Shown: piece after piece, positions 15,252-25,039 of the stretch
How the letters are laid out: each line of letters opens with the position of its first letter
How positions within the stretch are numbered: position 1 is the first letter of the stretch
From: UBA668 sp041394605
Lineage (GTDB): Bacteria > Actinomycetota > Acidimicrobiia > Acidimicrobiales > Ilumatobacteraceae
Length of the DNA stretch: 64,000 nt
Reading direction: 5' to 3'
NCBI GenBank assembly: GCA_041394605.1
Contig: JAWKHX010000013.1
Span: 62,001 to 126,000, forward strand
Position numbers and translations under genes: made by a program
Notes under the pieces: model-generated
The model's input: only the letters and a program-made list of their open reading frames with translations
What the model was told of the DNA's origin: nothing
Databases searched by the model: none

Positions 15252-17204
15252 ATGACCGCTACCCGCCGGGTCGTGCACACCGCCTGCACACTGGACTGCC
15301 CCGATGCCTGCTCCCTCGCCGTCACGGTGGAGGACACCGCTGACGGGCCCCGGATCGTGGAGGTGGATGCCGGCCCCGCCAACCCGGCCACGGATGGGTG
15401 GATCTGCGCCAAGGTGAAGCGCCATGCCTCCCGCGTGTACGCGCCGGAGCGGGTGCGCCGGCCGTTGGTGCGGGTGGGCCCCAAGGGTGCCGGCGAGTTC
15501 CGCGAGGCCACCTGGGCGGAGGCGCTGGACCTGATTGCCGGGCGGATGGCGGCCGCACTGGACCGGCGCGGCGGTGACGCGATCGCCGCCTACACCTACA
15601 ACTCCTCCGCTGCTCGGGTGGAGCGCGCCAGCATGACGGAGGCCCTGTTCGCCGCCATCGGTGCCACCGTGGTGGACCACACCATCTGCGCGCACACCAT
15701 GGGCGAGTCGTGGGCCAGCGTGTTCGGCGACATGCGCTCCGCCGACCCGGCTGACGTGGTGCACAGCCGTCTGGTGGTCATCTGGGGCGCCAACCCCACC
15801 GTCAGCAACACCCATTTCCCACCGCTGGTGCAGCAGGCGGCGAAGGCCGGCGCCCGGGTGGTGGTGGTGGATCCGCGGCGCACGGCGATGGCGGCGCGGG
15901 CCGACCTTCATCTGGCGGTGCGCCCGGGCACGGATGTCGTGCTGGCGATGGCGGTTGCCCATCAGTGGCAGCGTCACGGCCATGTGGACCACGCCTTCCT
16001 CGCCGCCCATGCGGACGCCGATGGCGTGGCGGCGTTCCTGGCCGCGGCCGAGGAGTGGACGCCCGCGGCTGCCGAGGCCGTCACCGGCGTGCCTGCCGCC
16101 GACATCGTGACGCTGGCGGAGTGGTGGGGCACCACCCGTCCGGCGATGCTCCGCATCGGGTGGGGTCTGGAGCGCAACGCCAACGGTGGCGCCGGTTGCC
16201 GGGCGGTGCTGTCGCTGCCCGTGGTGGGCGGCCACTTCGGCCAGCCGGGCAGTGGGGTCATCGGCTCCGTCAGCACGGGCGCCGTGCGGCCGCGCACCCG
16301 CTGGCCACGCGAGGCGTTGGAGGGGCCGGCCCGCCGGCATGTGCCGATGCACCAGATCGGGCAGTGGCTGCGACCGGGCACCGACGACCCCACGGAGGTG
16401 CTGTTCGTGCAGGGCGCCAACCCCGCGGTGATGTGCCCGGACCAGGCGAGCGTGCTGGCCGCGCTGGCCAGGGAGGACGTGTTCACGGTGGTCCACGAGC
16501 AGGTGCTGACGGACACCACCCGTTACGCGGATGTGGTGCTGCCGGCCACCACCAGTTTCGAGATCGAGGATGTCGGCGGGTCGTACGGCTCGTACATGGT
16601 GCAGCCCGTGGTGCAGGTGGTGCCGCCGGTCGGCGAGGCCAGGTCCAACGACGCCACCGGATTGGCGCTGGCCGCGGCCATGGGGTTCCAGTGGCAGGTG
16701 CCACCGCCGGTCGCCGCCGCCACCGACGCAGGGCCGCGTCGGGCCGACGTGCCGGCCAGGCAGTTCGTGGACACGTTCCCCGGCGGCGCCATGGGCCACG
16801 GGGCCCGCCTGGCCGACCCGGTGCAGGGTGCGCCGAGGTTCGTGCCGCTGCCGCAGGGGCCGCCGCTGACGCTCATCTCCCCGGCCACGTCGAAGTTGAT
16901 CAACTCGATGTTCGGCGAGTTCCAGAGTCCGGCGCCGTCGATCACGCTCAACCCGGAGGACGCCTCGGCCCGCGGGTTGGCGGCGGGGCAGCAGGTCCGG
17001 GTGCGTGGCGCGCTCGGCGAGATCACGGTGCCGCTGGAGGTGCAGGCCGCGGTGCGGCCGGGCGTGGCGGTGATGGCCAAGGGAGTCTGGCTGCGCGAAT
17101 ACCCCGATGGCCGGGGGGTGAACTGGCTGACGCCCGCCACCGGCGATCCGCTCGGCAACGGGGCCTGCTTCAACGACACGCTGGTGGACGTCCACCCCCT
17201 CTGA
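15252..17204 (+). CDS. molybdopterin-dependent oxidoreductase (formate-dehydrogenase-like)
   Basis: This 650-aa enzyme belongs to the DMSO-reductase superfamily. The N-terminal [4Fe-4S] site has cysteines in CTLDCPDAC with a fourth in WICAKV. The molybdopterin domain follows (VVIWGANPTVSNTHFPP, RIGWGLERNANGG, VLFVQGANPAVM), and then the C-terminal barrel. It would oxidise or reduce a small substrate at a bis-MGD centre. There is no obvious Sec or Cys molybdenum ligand of the formate dehydrogenase kind, so the substrate is open. It has no electron-transfer partner downstream and is divergent from the ETF operon. Confidence 0.85.
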   Translation: MTATRRVVHTACTLDCPDACSLAVTVEDTADGPRIVEVDAGPANPATDGWICAKVKRHASRVYAPERVRRPLVRVGPKGAGEFREATWAEALDLIAGRMAAALDRRGGDAIAAYTYNSSAARVERASMTEALFAAIGATVVDHTICAHTMGESWASVFGDMRSADPADVVHSRLVVIWGANPTVSNTHFPPLVQQAAKAGARVVVVDPRRTAMAARADLHLAVRPGTDVVLAMAVAHQWQRHGHVDHAFLAAHADADGVAAFLAAAEEWTPAAAEAVTGVPAADIVTLAEWWGTTRPAMLRIGWGLERNANGGAGCRAVLSLPVVGGHFGQPGSGVIGSVSTGAVRPRTRWPREALEGPARRHVPMHQIGQWLRPGTDDPTEVLFVQGANPAVMCPDQASVLAALAREDVFTVVHEQVLTDTTRYADVVLPATTSFEIEDVGGSYGSYMVQPVVQVVPPVGEARSNDATGLALAAAMGFQWQVPPPVAAATDAGPRRADVPARQFVDTFPGGAMGHGARLADPVQGAPRFVPLPQGPPLTLISPATSKLINSMFGEFQSPAPSITLNPEDASARGLAAGQQVRVRGALGEITVPLEVQAAVRPGVAVMAKGVWLREYPDGRGVNWLTPATGDPLGNGACFNDTLVDVHPL

Positions 17205-17300
17205 CCTGGGGTTCTCCCGTTTTCAGGGGGAGTGAGGGATGCTCTCGGCAAGTTCGTAAAGCCCCGTTAAGGTCCTCACGGATCGTGCCGATGCTGGGGC

Positions 17301-18245
17301 ATGTCACCGGATCCGGCCGCGGCCGTCACCCTCCCTCGACTGCCGTCGGCCGCCGTGGCCCGGATGCCGTCGGGGGGCACTGCTCCCGCAGGAGCCCCGT
17401 CGCCGGCCGGTGGTGTGCCGGGCGCCGGGATGTCGTCGTTCCAGCGGGCGTTGATGGAGTACCAGATGTCGCTCCAGCCGCCCACCACGGCCAAGCCGCA
17501 GAAGAACAAGGGTGACGGCGCCCGCCGCGGCCTGAAGCTGCTGCTGATCCTCGCACTGGTTGCCGCGCTCGGGGGTGGCGGGTTCTACGTGCTGAAGACC
17601 TACATCCTGCCGTCCGGCCTGCCCACGTTCAGCGGCCCGCGGCCTGAGTACGGTTCGGTGACGAAGGAGATGACGCAGTCGGGCTTCCAGGCGCATGTGG
17701 TGGCCGATTCGTCGATGACCGTCTTCGACTGGACCGTGGACAGTGGGGCGGAGTCGATCAACGCCCAGCACATCATGGGCAGCGACCGCTTCGTGTTCGT
17801 CCAGACTCCGGACGGCACCTGGTACCGGGGGGCCCGTGGCCTGGAGGCCGACCAGCTGGCGCACATCGGTGGGTTCGTGTGGTTCAACGACTTCCTGCCG
17901 GGCGAGCTCCGCCCGTTCGTGAAGGTGGTGGACAGCAGCGACACCACCGCCGGCGGGCACTCGGCGACCCGCTACCAGCTGACGTTCGACATGGATTCGT
18001 TCGCCGCGGCGGACCCCGCCGCGCATGGCTCGTACGTCGCCCTGTACGGGGTGGAGCCGGCCGGCCTGCTGAACGTGTCCGTCACGGTCGATGGAGACGG
18101 CGTCATCTGGCGGATGGAGACGTGGGACTCGGTGTCACCTACGGACAAGACGATCGTCCGGATCATCAGCCTGTCGTCGGAGCTGCCGGTGGTCAGCTAC
18201 CCGACCACGTTCGTGGACGGGGCGACGGGGAACCTGATCGGCTGA
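17301..18245 (+). CDS. single-pass membrane-anchored protein, unknown function
   Basis: This 314-aa protein has a Pro/Ala-rich cytoplasmic N-terminus of about 70 residues and one transmembrane helix (about 75-96, LKLLLILALVAALGGGGFYV). An extracytoplasmic domain of about 220 residues is rich in beta-strand. I do not recognise the family. The shape (a beta-rich domain after an anchor, with an SVTVDGDGVIWRM strand) is like the LprG/LppX lipid-carrier fold, but that is only an impression. An internal ATG at residue 44 is an alternative start. The 96 bases upstream hold only a short CTCCC/GGGAG inverted repeat. Confidence 0.7.
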   Translation: MSPDPAAAVTLPRLPSAAVARMPSGGTAPAGAPSPAGGVPGAGMSSFQRALMEYQMSLQPPTTAKPQKNKGDGARRGLKLLLILALVAALGGGGFYVLKTYILPSGLPTFSGPRPEYGSVTKEMTQSGFQAHVVADSSMTVFDWTVDSGAESINAQHIMGSDRFVFVQTPDGTWYRGARGLEADQLAHIGGFVWFNDFLPGELRPFVKVVDSSDTTAGGHSATRYQLTFDMDSFAAADPAAHGSYVALYGVEPAGLLNVSVTVDGDGVIWRMETWDSVSPTDKTIVRIISLSSELPVVSYPTTFVDGATGNLIG

Positions 18246-18269
18246 ACCCCGGCGCCCGGCGTCGGAGGG

Positions 18270-19154
18270 TCACTCCACGCCGAGTACCCAGCCCTCTTCG
18301 GCCAGCACGTCAGTGCGGATCCCGGCGGTGACGGAGGGGGCGAACCACCGGTCCAGCGTGCCTTCCCGTTCGCGGGTGGCGAGCTCGGTGGCGAGGGCGA
18401 TCACCTGCTGGGCGTCCTTCACCGGGTGTGCCACATGGTGGAAGCCAACGAGCGTCGGCCAGATCTCGGCGACCACGATCGGTGCTTCCGGCCGTTGCAG
18501 GCCTGTCTCGAAGGGCCACACCCTTGTGCTGCCGCGGAGTTGCGGGTGGTGGCGCAGACGATGCACCACGGGGATGCCGGTGAGCACCTGGCTGCCCACG
18601 CTGCCGGCGCCGAGCAGTTGCCAGACGGTGAACGGTCGGGTCTTCCGATCCCGTAGGCGAATCTCCACGTGACGGTATTCGGCGGGGCCACGCGCGACGG
18701 GTGGGGGTTTGCGGGTGGTGAGGTGCGGGCCGGCGCGGCGGGGTGGCGCCCCCCAGAAGCGGTTGGTGCCGAGGCGGCGGTTCAGGTCGGCGGCGACGTC
18801 CCACCGGTTGTTGGCGTTGGCGAGGCCGTCGACGATTCGGTCCGTGAGGTGCGCCCACGCCGCCTGCCAGGGTGCCGGTCCGCCGGCGGCCCCCATCAGC
18901 CCGGTGGCGGCGGCGAACCCGGCGGGGTAGCCGAGCGGGAAGTCGAAGCCCACCACCGTGGGCACGCCGTCGGCGAGCAGGCTGAGGAGTGCGTCGAAGG
19001 CGGCCTGGCGGGTGGGCGGGTTGGCGGCGGCGACGGTGCCGTCGGGTTGGTGCACGCCGATCCAGATGGTGTCCTTCCCCCTGGCCGGCGCGGCCCGGGC
19101 GCTCCAGTCCACCACCACGGTGCGCTGGTAGGCGTCGGGCGGAAGCGCGCTCAC
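18270..19154 (-). CDS. DUF429-like protein
   Basis: This 294-aa protein begins with VVVDWSARAAPARGKDTIWI and continues with a VVGFDFPLGYP strand. This pattern is seen in DUF429-type proteins, which are thought to have an RNase H-like fold with acidic residues at the strand ends. The biochemical function is unknown. I chose the GTG at 19154 because it overlaps the arfB stop as GTGA, like many pairs in this genome; an ATG at 19169 is possible. Confidence 0.65.
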   Translation of the reverse strand: MSALPPDAYQRTVVVDWSARAAPARGKDTIWIGVHQPDGTVAAANPPTRQAAFDALLSLLADGVPTVVGFDFPLGYPAGFAAATGLMGAAGGPAPWQAAWAHLTDRIVDGLANANNRWDVAADLNRRLGTNRFWGAPPRRAGPHLTTRKPPPVARGPAEYRHVEIRLRDRKTRPFTVWQLLGAGSVGSQVLTGIPVVHRLRHHPQLRGSTRVWPFETGLQRPEAPIVVAEIWPTLVGFHHVAHPVKDAQQVIALATELATREREGTLDRWFAPSVTAGIRTDVLAEEGWVLGVE

Positions 19155-19543
19155 TCGTCGGGCCGCCACGACCGGTCGGCCTTGCGGCCGGCCCGGCGCT
19201 GCTTGGCCGCCAGCCGGCGCTCCACCGCGCCCTTGCCGGGCCGGGTGGGCCGGCGGGTGCGCGGCACGGCGGCAGCCTTCTCCAGCAGGGTGTGCAGCCG
19301 CGCCTCGGCCAGCTCACGGTTGCGGTGCTGCGAGCGGGTGTCCGCCACCGTCACCCGTACCACCGGCCCGAGCGCGGCGACCATCCGCTGGGTGAGGGCC
19401 GGCGGGTAGCCGGCAGCAGCGAGGTCGCACTCCAGTTCCACTCGCGTGGAGGACGTGTTCACGTGCTGGCCGCCCGGCCCCGAGGCGCGCGAGAACCGCC
19501 AGGTGAGCGCCTCGGATGCGATGGGTGGGAGGTGTGCCGGCAC
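19151..19543 (-). CDS. arfB: ribosome-rescue peptidyl-tRNA hydrolase ArfB
   Basis: This 130-aa protein has the release-factor GGQ motif (ASGPGGQHVN, Gly24-Gly25-Gln26). It also has the basic C-terminal tail (RRLAAKQRRAGRKADRSW) that ArfB/YaeJ threads into the empty mRNA channel. It hydrolyses peptidyl-tRNA on ribosomes stalled without a stop codon. The length is normal for the family (about 140). The start is GTG at 19543. The DUF429-like gene is coupled downstream. Confidence 0.93.
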   Translation of the reverse strand: MPAHLPPIASEALTWRFSRASGPGGQHVNTSSTRVELECDLAAAGYPPALTQRMVAALGPVVRVTVADTRSQHRNRELAEARLHTLLEKAAAVPRTRRPTRPGKGAVERRLAAKQRRAGRKADRSWRPDE

Positions 19544-19585
19544 GGGTGCATTGTCGCACCGCCGTGGCGGCCGGAGGGCGCCGAT

Positions 19586-19942
19586 TCAGTCGGCGTCGTG
19601 GTGCACCGGCTCGGTGCGGTCGCCGCCGCCCTGCGACCCGTGCCGGGCGGCGCGGTCGCCGGCGCGGGTGACGAGCTCGATGAACTGGGCCACGATGCGC
19701 AGCTCGGTGACCTGCTCGCCGCCCTCCGTGTAGGTGCGATCCTCCAGCCGTCCGGTGATGGCAATGACGTCGCCCACGAACAGGCGCGCCCCGAACTCGC
19801 CGGGTTGGCCGAAGGCATCGAACTCGAAATGGTCGGGTGTCCCGCCGGCGCCCTTGGTCTTGATCTTGACCACGGTGCGTGCGCCGTTGCCGGGCCGGAA
19901 GGGCCGGTCCGTCACCTCGCCCACCAACATGACGACGTTCAT
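19586..19942 (-). CDS. single-stranded DNA-binding protein (short paralogue)
   Basis: This 118-aa OB-fold protein begins MNVVMLVGEVTDRPFRPG and contains FEFDAFGQPGEFGARLFVGD and ITGRLEDRTY, matching the SSB core. It lacks the long Gly/Pro tail and acidic tip of the main replicative SSB and ends in HHDAD, so it is more likely a secondary SSB-like protein. The ATG at 19942 is preferred over one 39 bases upstream, because SSBs start at this position and GGGAG lies just before it. Confidence 0.85.
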   Translation of the reverse strand: MNVVMLVGEVTDRPFRPGNGARTVVKIKTKGAGGTPDHFEFDAFGQPGEFGARLFVGDVIAITGRLEDRTYTEGGEQVTELRIVAQFIELVTRAGDRAARHGSQGGGDRTEPVHHDAD

Positions 19943-20030
19943 CGCCGCTCCCATACCTCGTAGGTGAGCGAAGTCTGACACTTGGGCGCGGTCTTTGCTA
20001 CGAGTTCGCCGCGGAATTGTCGCGATCGCG

Positions 20031-21257
20031 TCACAGGCGGCGGCGGATGAGGCGCTCGGGGAGGCGGTGACGGAAGGGGCCGGTCACCTCGTACGTGCGT
20101 CCGACGCCACCGCTGCCGTCCACGCCACGTTGGGAACTCACGTAGAGGCGGGTGGCGGACGGGTCGAAGGCCACGCCGGTGACCTCCGACTGGTCGTGGC
20201 CCACGAAGCGCAGGAACGTCCAGCAGGCGGTGCGGCCGAGGGTCGGCAGGATGCAGACCTCCATGTTGCCGCCGTCCTCGGCCACGTACAGGTCGCCCGA
20301 GATCGGGTGGCCGACCAGGTTGTCCACGGCATCGAGCGGGGCCGAGGGCGTGGCCGCGTGGTCGTAGAAGACGGACAGCCGCTGGTCGCGCAGGTCCACC
20401 CGCCAGACCCGCACGTCGAACTTCGTGGTGAGGTAGAGGTGGTTGCGTTCGATCCACGCTCCCTCGGCGCCGGCGAACGCGGTGCTGCCGGTGTCGCGGG
20501 CGGGGGCGTCGGCGGCTGCCGGGCTCCACCCCAGCGACGTGGCCGCGCCGCTGGTGACCACGTGGGCCACCTCCAGCGTCCCGTCGCTGAGGTCGGCGCG
20601 GGTGGCAGGGCGGAAGCGGTACAGGCGGCCGGCGGGGTCGTCCTCCACCATGTAGATCCAGCCACGGCGCCGGTCGACGGCGATCATCTCGTGGGCGAAC
20701 GTACCCATGCCCGGCCGGTGCACGCCCTGGCCCGGGCCGGTGGGGTCGCACTCGTAGACGCCGCCGGTGGGGTGCTCTTCGCCGGACAGGTAGGTGCCCC
20801 ACGGGGTGACTCCACCGGAGCAACTGCGCGTGGTGCCCGACAGGATCGTGTACCCGTCGACGACCGTTCCGGCCGCGTTGAATCGCAACACACCCACCGT
20901 GCCGCCCCCTCCGCCGGTCTCGCCGTTGGAGACGAGGTACCAGCCGCCACCAAGGGCCGGCAGGCAGGCCGCACCGTCGGGGTTGGCGTGCCAGGTGTGG
21001 CTGGTGCCCGGAACCGTCTCACCGGACACGGCGACGAGGCGGGAGGTGAAGCCGGCGGGCAGCATCAGGCCGTCGCCGTTGGCCGGTTGCAGCGGGCCGT
21101 ACGGGCCGGTGGGGCCATCGCCGCCCTGCACGCCCCGCACGCCCGCAGGCGCGCCGGCGGCGCGAGCGGCGGACGCGCCGGCCCACACGGCGGCGCCGGT
21201 GGCCAGCGTGCCGCGCAGGAAGGAGCGCCGGTCGAGAGAACCCATGTGCTGGTTCAT
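20031..21257 (-). CDS. PhoX-like (DUF839) secreted protein with Tat signal
   Basis: This 408-aa protein begins with a twin-arginine signal (DRRSFLRGT, then a hydrophobic Ala-rich stretch). It has the DUF839/PhoX-type beta-propeller: NPDGAACLPALGGGWYLVSN, GVTPWGTYLSGEE, and EDDPAGRLYRF. PhoX enzymes are Ca/Fe-dependent alkaline phosphatases; many DUF839 members are unassayed. Several acidic residues (GEEH, EMIAVD, VAEDGGN) sit where metal ligands would be. Export by Tat suggests a cofactor is loaded in the cytoplasm. Confidence 0.82.
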   Translation of the reverse strand: MNQHMGSLDRRSFLRGTLATGAAVWAGASAARAAGAPAGVRGVQGGDGPTGPYGPLQPANGDGLMLPAGFTSRLVAVSGETVPGTSHTWHANPDGAACLPALGGGWYLVSNGETGGGGGTVGVLRFNAAGTVVDGYTILSGTTRSCSGGVTPWGTYLSGEEHPTGGVYECDPTGPGQGVHRPGMGTFAHEMIAVDRRRGWIYMVEDDPAGRLYRFRPATRADLSDGTLEVAHVVTSGAATSLGWSPAAADAPARDTGSTAFAGAEGAWIERNHLYLTTKFDVRVWRVDLRDQRLSVFYDHAATPSAPLDAVDNLVGHPISGDLYVAEDGGNMEVCILPTLGRTACWTFLRFVGHDQSEVTGVAFDPSATRLYVSSQRGVDGSGGVGRTYEVTGPFRHRLPERLIRRRL

Positions 21258-21304
21258 CGGCACGATGGTGCCACCGGCTGAGCGCCGGATGATGGCGCCC
21301 AGCC

Positions 21305-23179
21305 TCAGGACACGTCCGTCGCAGCGCCGGCGAACTGCGCGTTGTACAGCTCGTAGTAGGCGCCGTGCCGCTCCAGCAGCTGCTGGTGCGAACCGTGCTC
21401 CACGATGGCCCCGTTGTCCATCACCAGGATGGTGTCGGCGTCGCGGATGGTCGACAGCCGGTGGGCGATCACGAAGCTGGTGCGCCCGCCGCGCAGGCGG
21501 TTCATCGCCCGCTGGATGAGCACCTCGGTGCGGGTGTCCACCGAGCTGGTGGCCTCGTCGAGGATGAGGATGGCTGGGTCGCCGATGAACGCGCGGGCGA
21601 TGGTGAGCAGCTGCTTCTCGCCGGCACTCACCGCGGTGCCCTCGTCGTCCAGCACAGTGTCGTAGCCGTGGGGGAGGGAGTGCACGAAGCGGTCCACGTA
21701 GCAGGCCTTCGCAGCCTCGAGGATCTCGTCGTCGGTGGCGTCGAGGTTGCCGTAGCGGAGGTTCTCGCGGATGGTGCCGGAGAACAGCCAGGTGTCCTGC
21801 AGCACCATGCCGATCTCGCTGCGCAGTTCGTGGCGGGTCATCATCGCGGTGTCGCGGCCGTCCAGCAGGATGCGCCCGCCGTTCAGTTCGTAGAACCGCA
21901 TGATCAGGTTCACCAGCGTGGTCTTGCCGGCGCCGGTGGGGCCGACGATGGCCACGGTCTGGCCGGGCTCCACCGACAGCGACAGGTCGTCGATGAGCGG
22001 GGTGTCCTCGCGGTAGCGGAACGACACGTGCTCGAACTCCACCCGGCCGCGGACGGGCGGGGCCTCGGGGTCGGCGGCCGGGTCGGGGGTCTGCTCCGGC
22101 GCGTCGAGCAGCTCGAACACCCGCTCCGCGGAGGCGATGCCGGACTGGAGCACGTTCATCATGCTGGCCGTTTGGGTGAGGGGCATCGTGAACTGGCGGG
22201 AGTACTGGATGAACGCCTGCACGTCGCCGAGTCCGAGCGACCCGTTGGCCACCTTCAGCCCGCCGACCACGGCCACGGCCACATAGTTGAGGCTGCTGAG
22301 CAGCACGGTGGAGGGTTGCACGCACCCGCTGATGAACTGGGCCGAGAATGCCGCCTCGTACAGCTCGTCGTTGGTGGCGTCGAAGCGGGCCCGCGCCTCG
22401 TGCTGGCGGCCGAACGCCTTGACGATGGCGTGGCCGGTGAACGTCTCCTCCACCTGGGCGTTGAGCATGCCGGTGTGCCGCCACTGGGCGATGAACTTGT
22501 CGCGGGCGTGGCCGGCGATCAGCTTCATCGTCCAGATCGACAGGGGGACGGTGACGATGGCGATCAGGGCGAGCTGCCAGGAGATGGTCAACATCATGAT
22601 CAGCACGCCGACGATCGTGAGGAGACCCGTGAGCAGCTGGCTGATGCTCTGCTGCATGCTCTGGGCGACGTTGTCGATGTCGTTGGTGACCCGGCTGAGG
22701 AGATCGCCGCGGGCCTGGCCGTCGATGTAGGCCAGCGGCATCGCGTTCAGCTTGTCCTCCACCTCCGCCCGCATCCGGTGCATGGTGCGCTGCACCACGC
22801 CGGCCACCAGCCACGCCTGTCCGTACGCCAGCACGTAGCCGATGGCGTACAGGCCGACGGCGATCCACAGGGTGAAGTGCAGCTCACCGAAGTCGATGCC
22901 AGGGCCGCCACGGAAGCGGCTGATGATCCCGTCGTAGAGGACATTGGTGGCGTGGCCGAGCACCTTGGGGCCGGCGACCAGCAGGCTGACGCTGCCGACC
23001 GCGAGCACACCGACGAAGATCACCTTCCACCGTTCCGGCTCCAGGCGGGCCAGCAGCCGCTTGCTGGACGCGGCGAAGTTCTTCGACTTCTCGGTCGGCA
23101 CGCCGACCGTGCTCATCCGCCCGCCGCGCATCTCTGCGGTGCTGTTCGGCGGGCGGGGCGGCTGCTGCGTCTCGCTCAT
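21305..23179 (-). CDS. ABC exporter half-transporter, catalytically competent subunit
   Basis: This 624-aa protein has an N-terminal six-helix exporter domain (about 50-340) and a C-terminal ATPase domain. The ATPase has Walker A GPTGAGKTT, Walker B LILDEATSSVD with the catalytic Glu, and switch IAHRLST. Its signature is VSAGEKQ, not LSGGQ. The partner upstream has an intact LSGGQ but a degenerate Walker B, so the two fit a heterodimeric exporter with one active and one degenerate ATP site. It overlaps the partner gene by 4 bases (ATGA). The substrate (drug, lipid or peptide) is unknown. Confidence 0.92.
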   Translation of the reverse strand: MSETQQPPRPPNSTAEMRGGRMSTVGVPTEKSKNFAASSKRLLARLEPERWKVIFVGVLAVGSVSLLVAGPKVLGHATNVLYDGIISRFRGGPGIDFGELHFTLWIAVGLYAIGYVLAYGQAWLVAGVVQRTMHRMRAEVEDKLNAMPLAYIDGQARGDLLSRVTNDIDNVAQSMQQSISQLLTGLLTIVGVLIMMLTISWQLALIAIVTVPLSIWTMKLIAGHARDKFIAQWRHTGMLNAQVEETFTGHAIVKAFGRQHEARARFDATNDELYEAAFSAQFISGCVQPSTVLLSSLNYVAVAVVGGLKVANGSLGLGDVQAFIQYSRQFTMPLTQTASMMNVLQSGIASAERVFELLDAPEQTPDPAADPEAPPVRGRVEFEHVSFRYREDTPLIDDLSLSVEPGQTVAIVGPTGAGKTTLVNLIMRFYELNGGRILLDGRDTAMMTRHELRSEIGMVLQDTWLFSGTIRENLRYGNLDATDDEILEAAKACYVDRFVHSLPHGYDTVLDDEGTAVSAGEKQLLTIARAFIGDPAILILDEATSSVDTRTEVLIQRAMNRLRGGRTSFVIAHRLSTIRDADTILVMDNGAIVEHGSHQQLLERHGAYYELYNAQFAGAATDVS

Positions 23180-24921
23180 GCGCCCACCACCCCGGCGGAC
23201 TCCTCCGCAGTGAGCTGCGAGTTGACGATCTCCTGGTAGGTGCGGCAGGTGACCATCAGGTCGTGGTGGGTGCCGAGGCCCACGGGCTCGCCGTCCTCCA
23301 GCACGAGGATGCGGTGGGCGTTGCGGATGCTGCTGACCCGCTGGGCGACCACCACGACCACGGCCTGGCCGGCCCACGACCCGAGGGCGGCGCGCAGCCG
23401 GGCGTCGGTGGCCATGTCCAGCGCGGAGAAGGAGTCGTCGAACAGGTACAGGTCGGGCCTGCGGACCAGCGCGCGGGCGATGGCCATCCGCTGGCGCTGG
23501 CCGCCCGACAGGTTGCTGCCACCCTGGGCGATGGCGGCGTCCAGCCCGCCCATCGCCTGGACGAACCCCTGGGCCTGGGCCACCTCGAGCGCAGCCCACA
23601 TCTCTTCGTCGGTGGCATCCGGCTTGCCGAAGCGCAGGTTGCTGGCCACGGTGCCGCCGAACAGGTACGGGCGCTGGGGCACCAGGCCGATGCGGTCCCA
23701 CAGCACCGCGGGGTCCATCTCCCGCAGGTCCACCCCGTTCACCCGCACCGCACCTTCGGTGGGGTCGATCAGCCGCGCCAGCAGGTTGACGAGCGTCGTC
23801 TTGCCGGACCCCGTGGAGCCGATGACGGCCAGCGTCGTGCCGGCCTCCGCCCGCACGTCCACGCCCGACAGCACGCTGTGCTCGGCCCCGGGGTAGCGGA
23901 AGCCCAGCCCCTCCAGCTCCAGCGCCGCCGGGCCGGGCTGCGGGGCCACGGGATGGTCGGCGCCGCGGATGGAGCTGGGGGTGTCCAGCACCTCGTTGAT
24001 CCGCTCGCTGCTGACCGAGGCGCGGGGCACCAGCGCGGCCATGTAGGTGGCCAGCATGACGACCATCAGGATCTGGGTGAGGTAGGTGAGGAAGGCGATC
24101 AGCGAGCCCGGCGGCATCTCCAGCGCGCTCACCTTGTTCGCGCCGAACCACAGGAGGGCGACGCTGCTGACGTTGACGATCAACGTCACCGTCGGGAACA
24201 TCAGGCCCATCAGCCGGCCGCCGCGCAGCGCCGTCGCGGCGAGGCGGTCGTTGCCGTCGCGGAAGCGGTCGGTCTCGTAGGGCTCGCGCACGAACGCCCG
24301 CACCACCCGGATGCCGGTGATCTGCTCGCGCAGCACCTGGTTCATGTCGTCGATCCGTTCCTGCATCAGGCGGAACGTCGGGATCATCCGGAAGATGATG
24401 TTGCCGATGCTGATGACGAGGATGGGGATCGCCACGGCGAGGATCCACGTCAGTTCCACGTCCTCACGCATGGCCATCACCAGGCCGCCAACGGCGGTGA
24501 GCGGGGCGCCGATCAGCAGGGTGCAGGTCATGTAGACGAGCGTCTGCACCTGCTGCACGTCGTTGGTGACCCGGGTGATCAGGCTGGGTGCGCCGAACTC
24601 CGCCACCTCGCGGGCGGAGAAGTCGGTGACCTGGCGGAACAGGGCGGAGCGCACGTCGCGCCCGAACGCCATCGACGCCTTCGACCCGTAGTAGACGGCG
24701 GCGATGGCGAACACGATCTGGACCGCACTGACCGCCAGCATCCACGCCCCGTGGCGCCAGATGTAGCCGGTGTCACCGTTGCGCACGCCGATGTCGATGA
24801 TGTCCGCGTTCAGCGACGGCAACCACAGCGCCGCGCCCACCGTGACCGCCTGCAACAGCACCACTGCCACGAGGAGCTTGCGGTACGGCCGCAGGTAGAC
24901 GCGCAGGAGGCGGAGGAGCAT
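23176..24921 (-). CDS. ABC exporter half-transporter, degenerate-site subunit
   Basis: This 581-aa exporter half has six transmembrane helices followed by an ATPase domain with Walker A GSTGSGKTT and signature LSGGQRQ. The Walker B reads LYLFDDSFSALD, so Asp replaces the catalytic Glu, and the switch reads VAQR, so Gln replaces His. These changes are the mark of the non-hydrolysing subunit of heterodimeric exporters. I chose the ATG at 24921 (MLLRLLRVYLRPYRK), which starts at the family's usual elbow helix; an ATG at 24957 would add 12 residues. Confidence 0.92.
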   Translation of the reverse strand: MLLRLLRVYLRPYRKLLVAVVLLQAVTVGAALWLPSLNADIIDIGVRNGDTGYIWRHGAWMLAVSAVQIVFAIAAVYYGSKASMAFGRDVRSALFRQVTDFSAREVAEFGAPSLITRVTNDVQQVQTLVYMTCTLLIGAPLTAVGGLVMAMREDVELTWILAVAIPILVISIGNIIFRMIPTFRLMQERIDDMNQVLREQITGIRVVRAFVREPYETDRFRDGNDRLAATALRGGRLMGLMFPTVTLIVNVSSVALLWFGANKVSALEMPPGSLIAFLTYLTQILMVVMLATYMAALVPRASVSSERINEVLDTPSSIRGADHPVAPQPGPAALELEGLGFRYPGAEHSVLSGVDVRAEAGTTLAVIGSTGSGKTTLVNLLARLIDPTEGAVRVNGVDLREMDPAVLWDRIGLVPQRPYLFGGTVASNLRFGKPDATDEEMWAALEVAQAQGFVQAMGGLDAAIAQGGSNLSGGQRQRMAIARALVRRPDLYLFDDSFSALDMATDARLRAALGSWAGQAVVVVVAQRVSSIRNAHRILVLEDGEPVGLGTHHDLMVTCRTYQEIVNSQLTAEESAGVVGA

Positions 24922-25039
24922 GAGGCGACCATCTTGCCGGTGAATCGTGGGCTTCAACGAGTCATGCCGCGCCGGTGTGACGCATGGCGTCGGGCCCAGC
25001 CGGAGTGCGTCGGTGCTGCACTAGCCTTCGCTCCGGTGT

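Noticed and set aside
21365..23239. 624-codon plus-strand frame opposite the ABC exporter
   Set aside because: Low-complexity, His/Val/Gly-rich translation. The opposite strand carries a complete exporter with all ATPase motifs.
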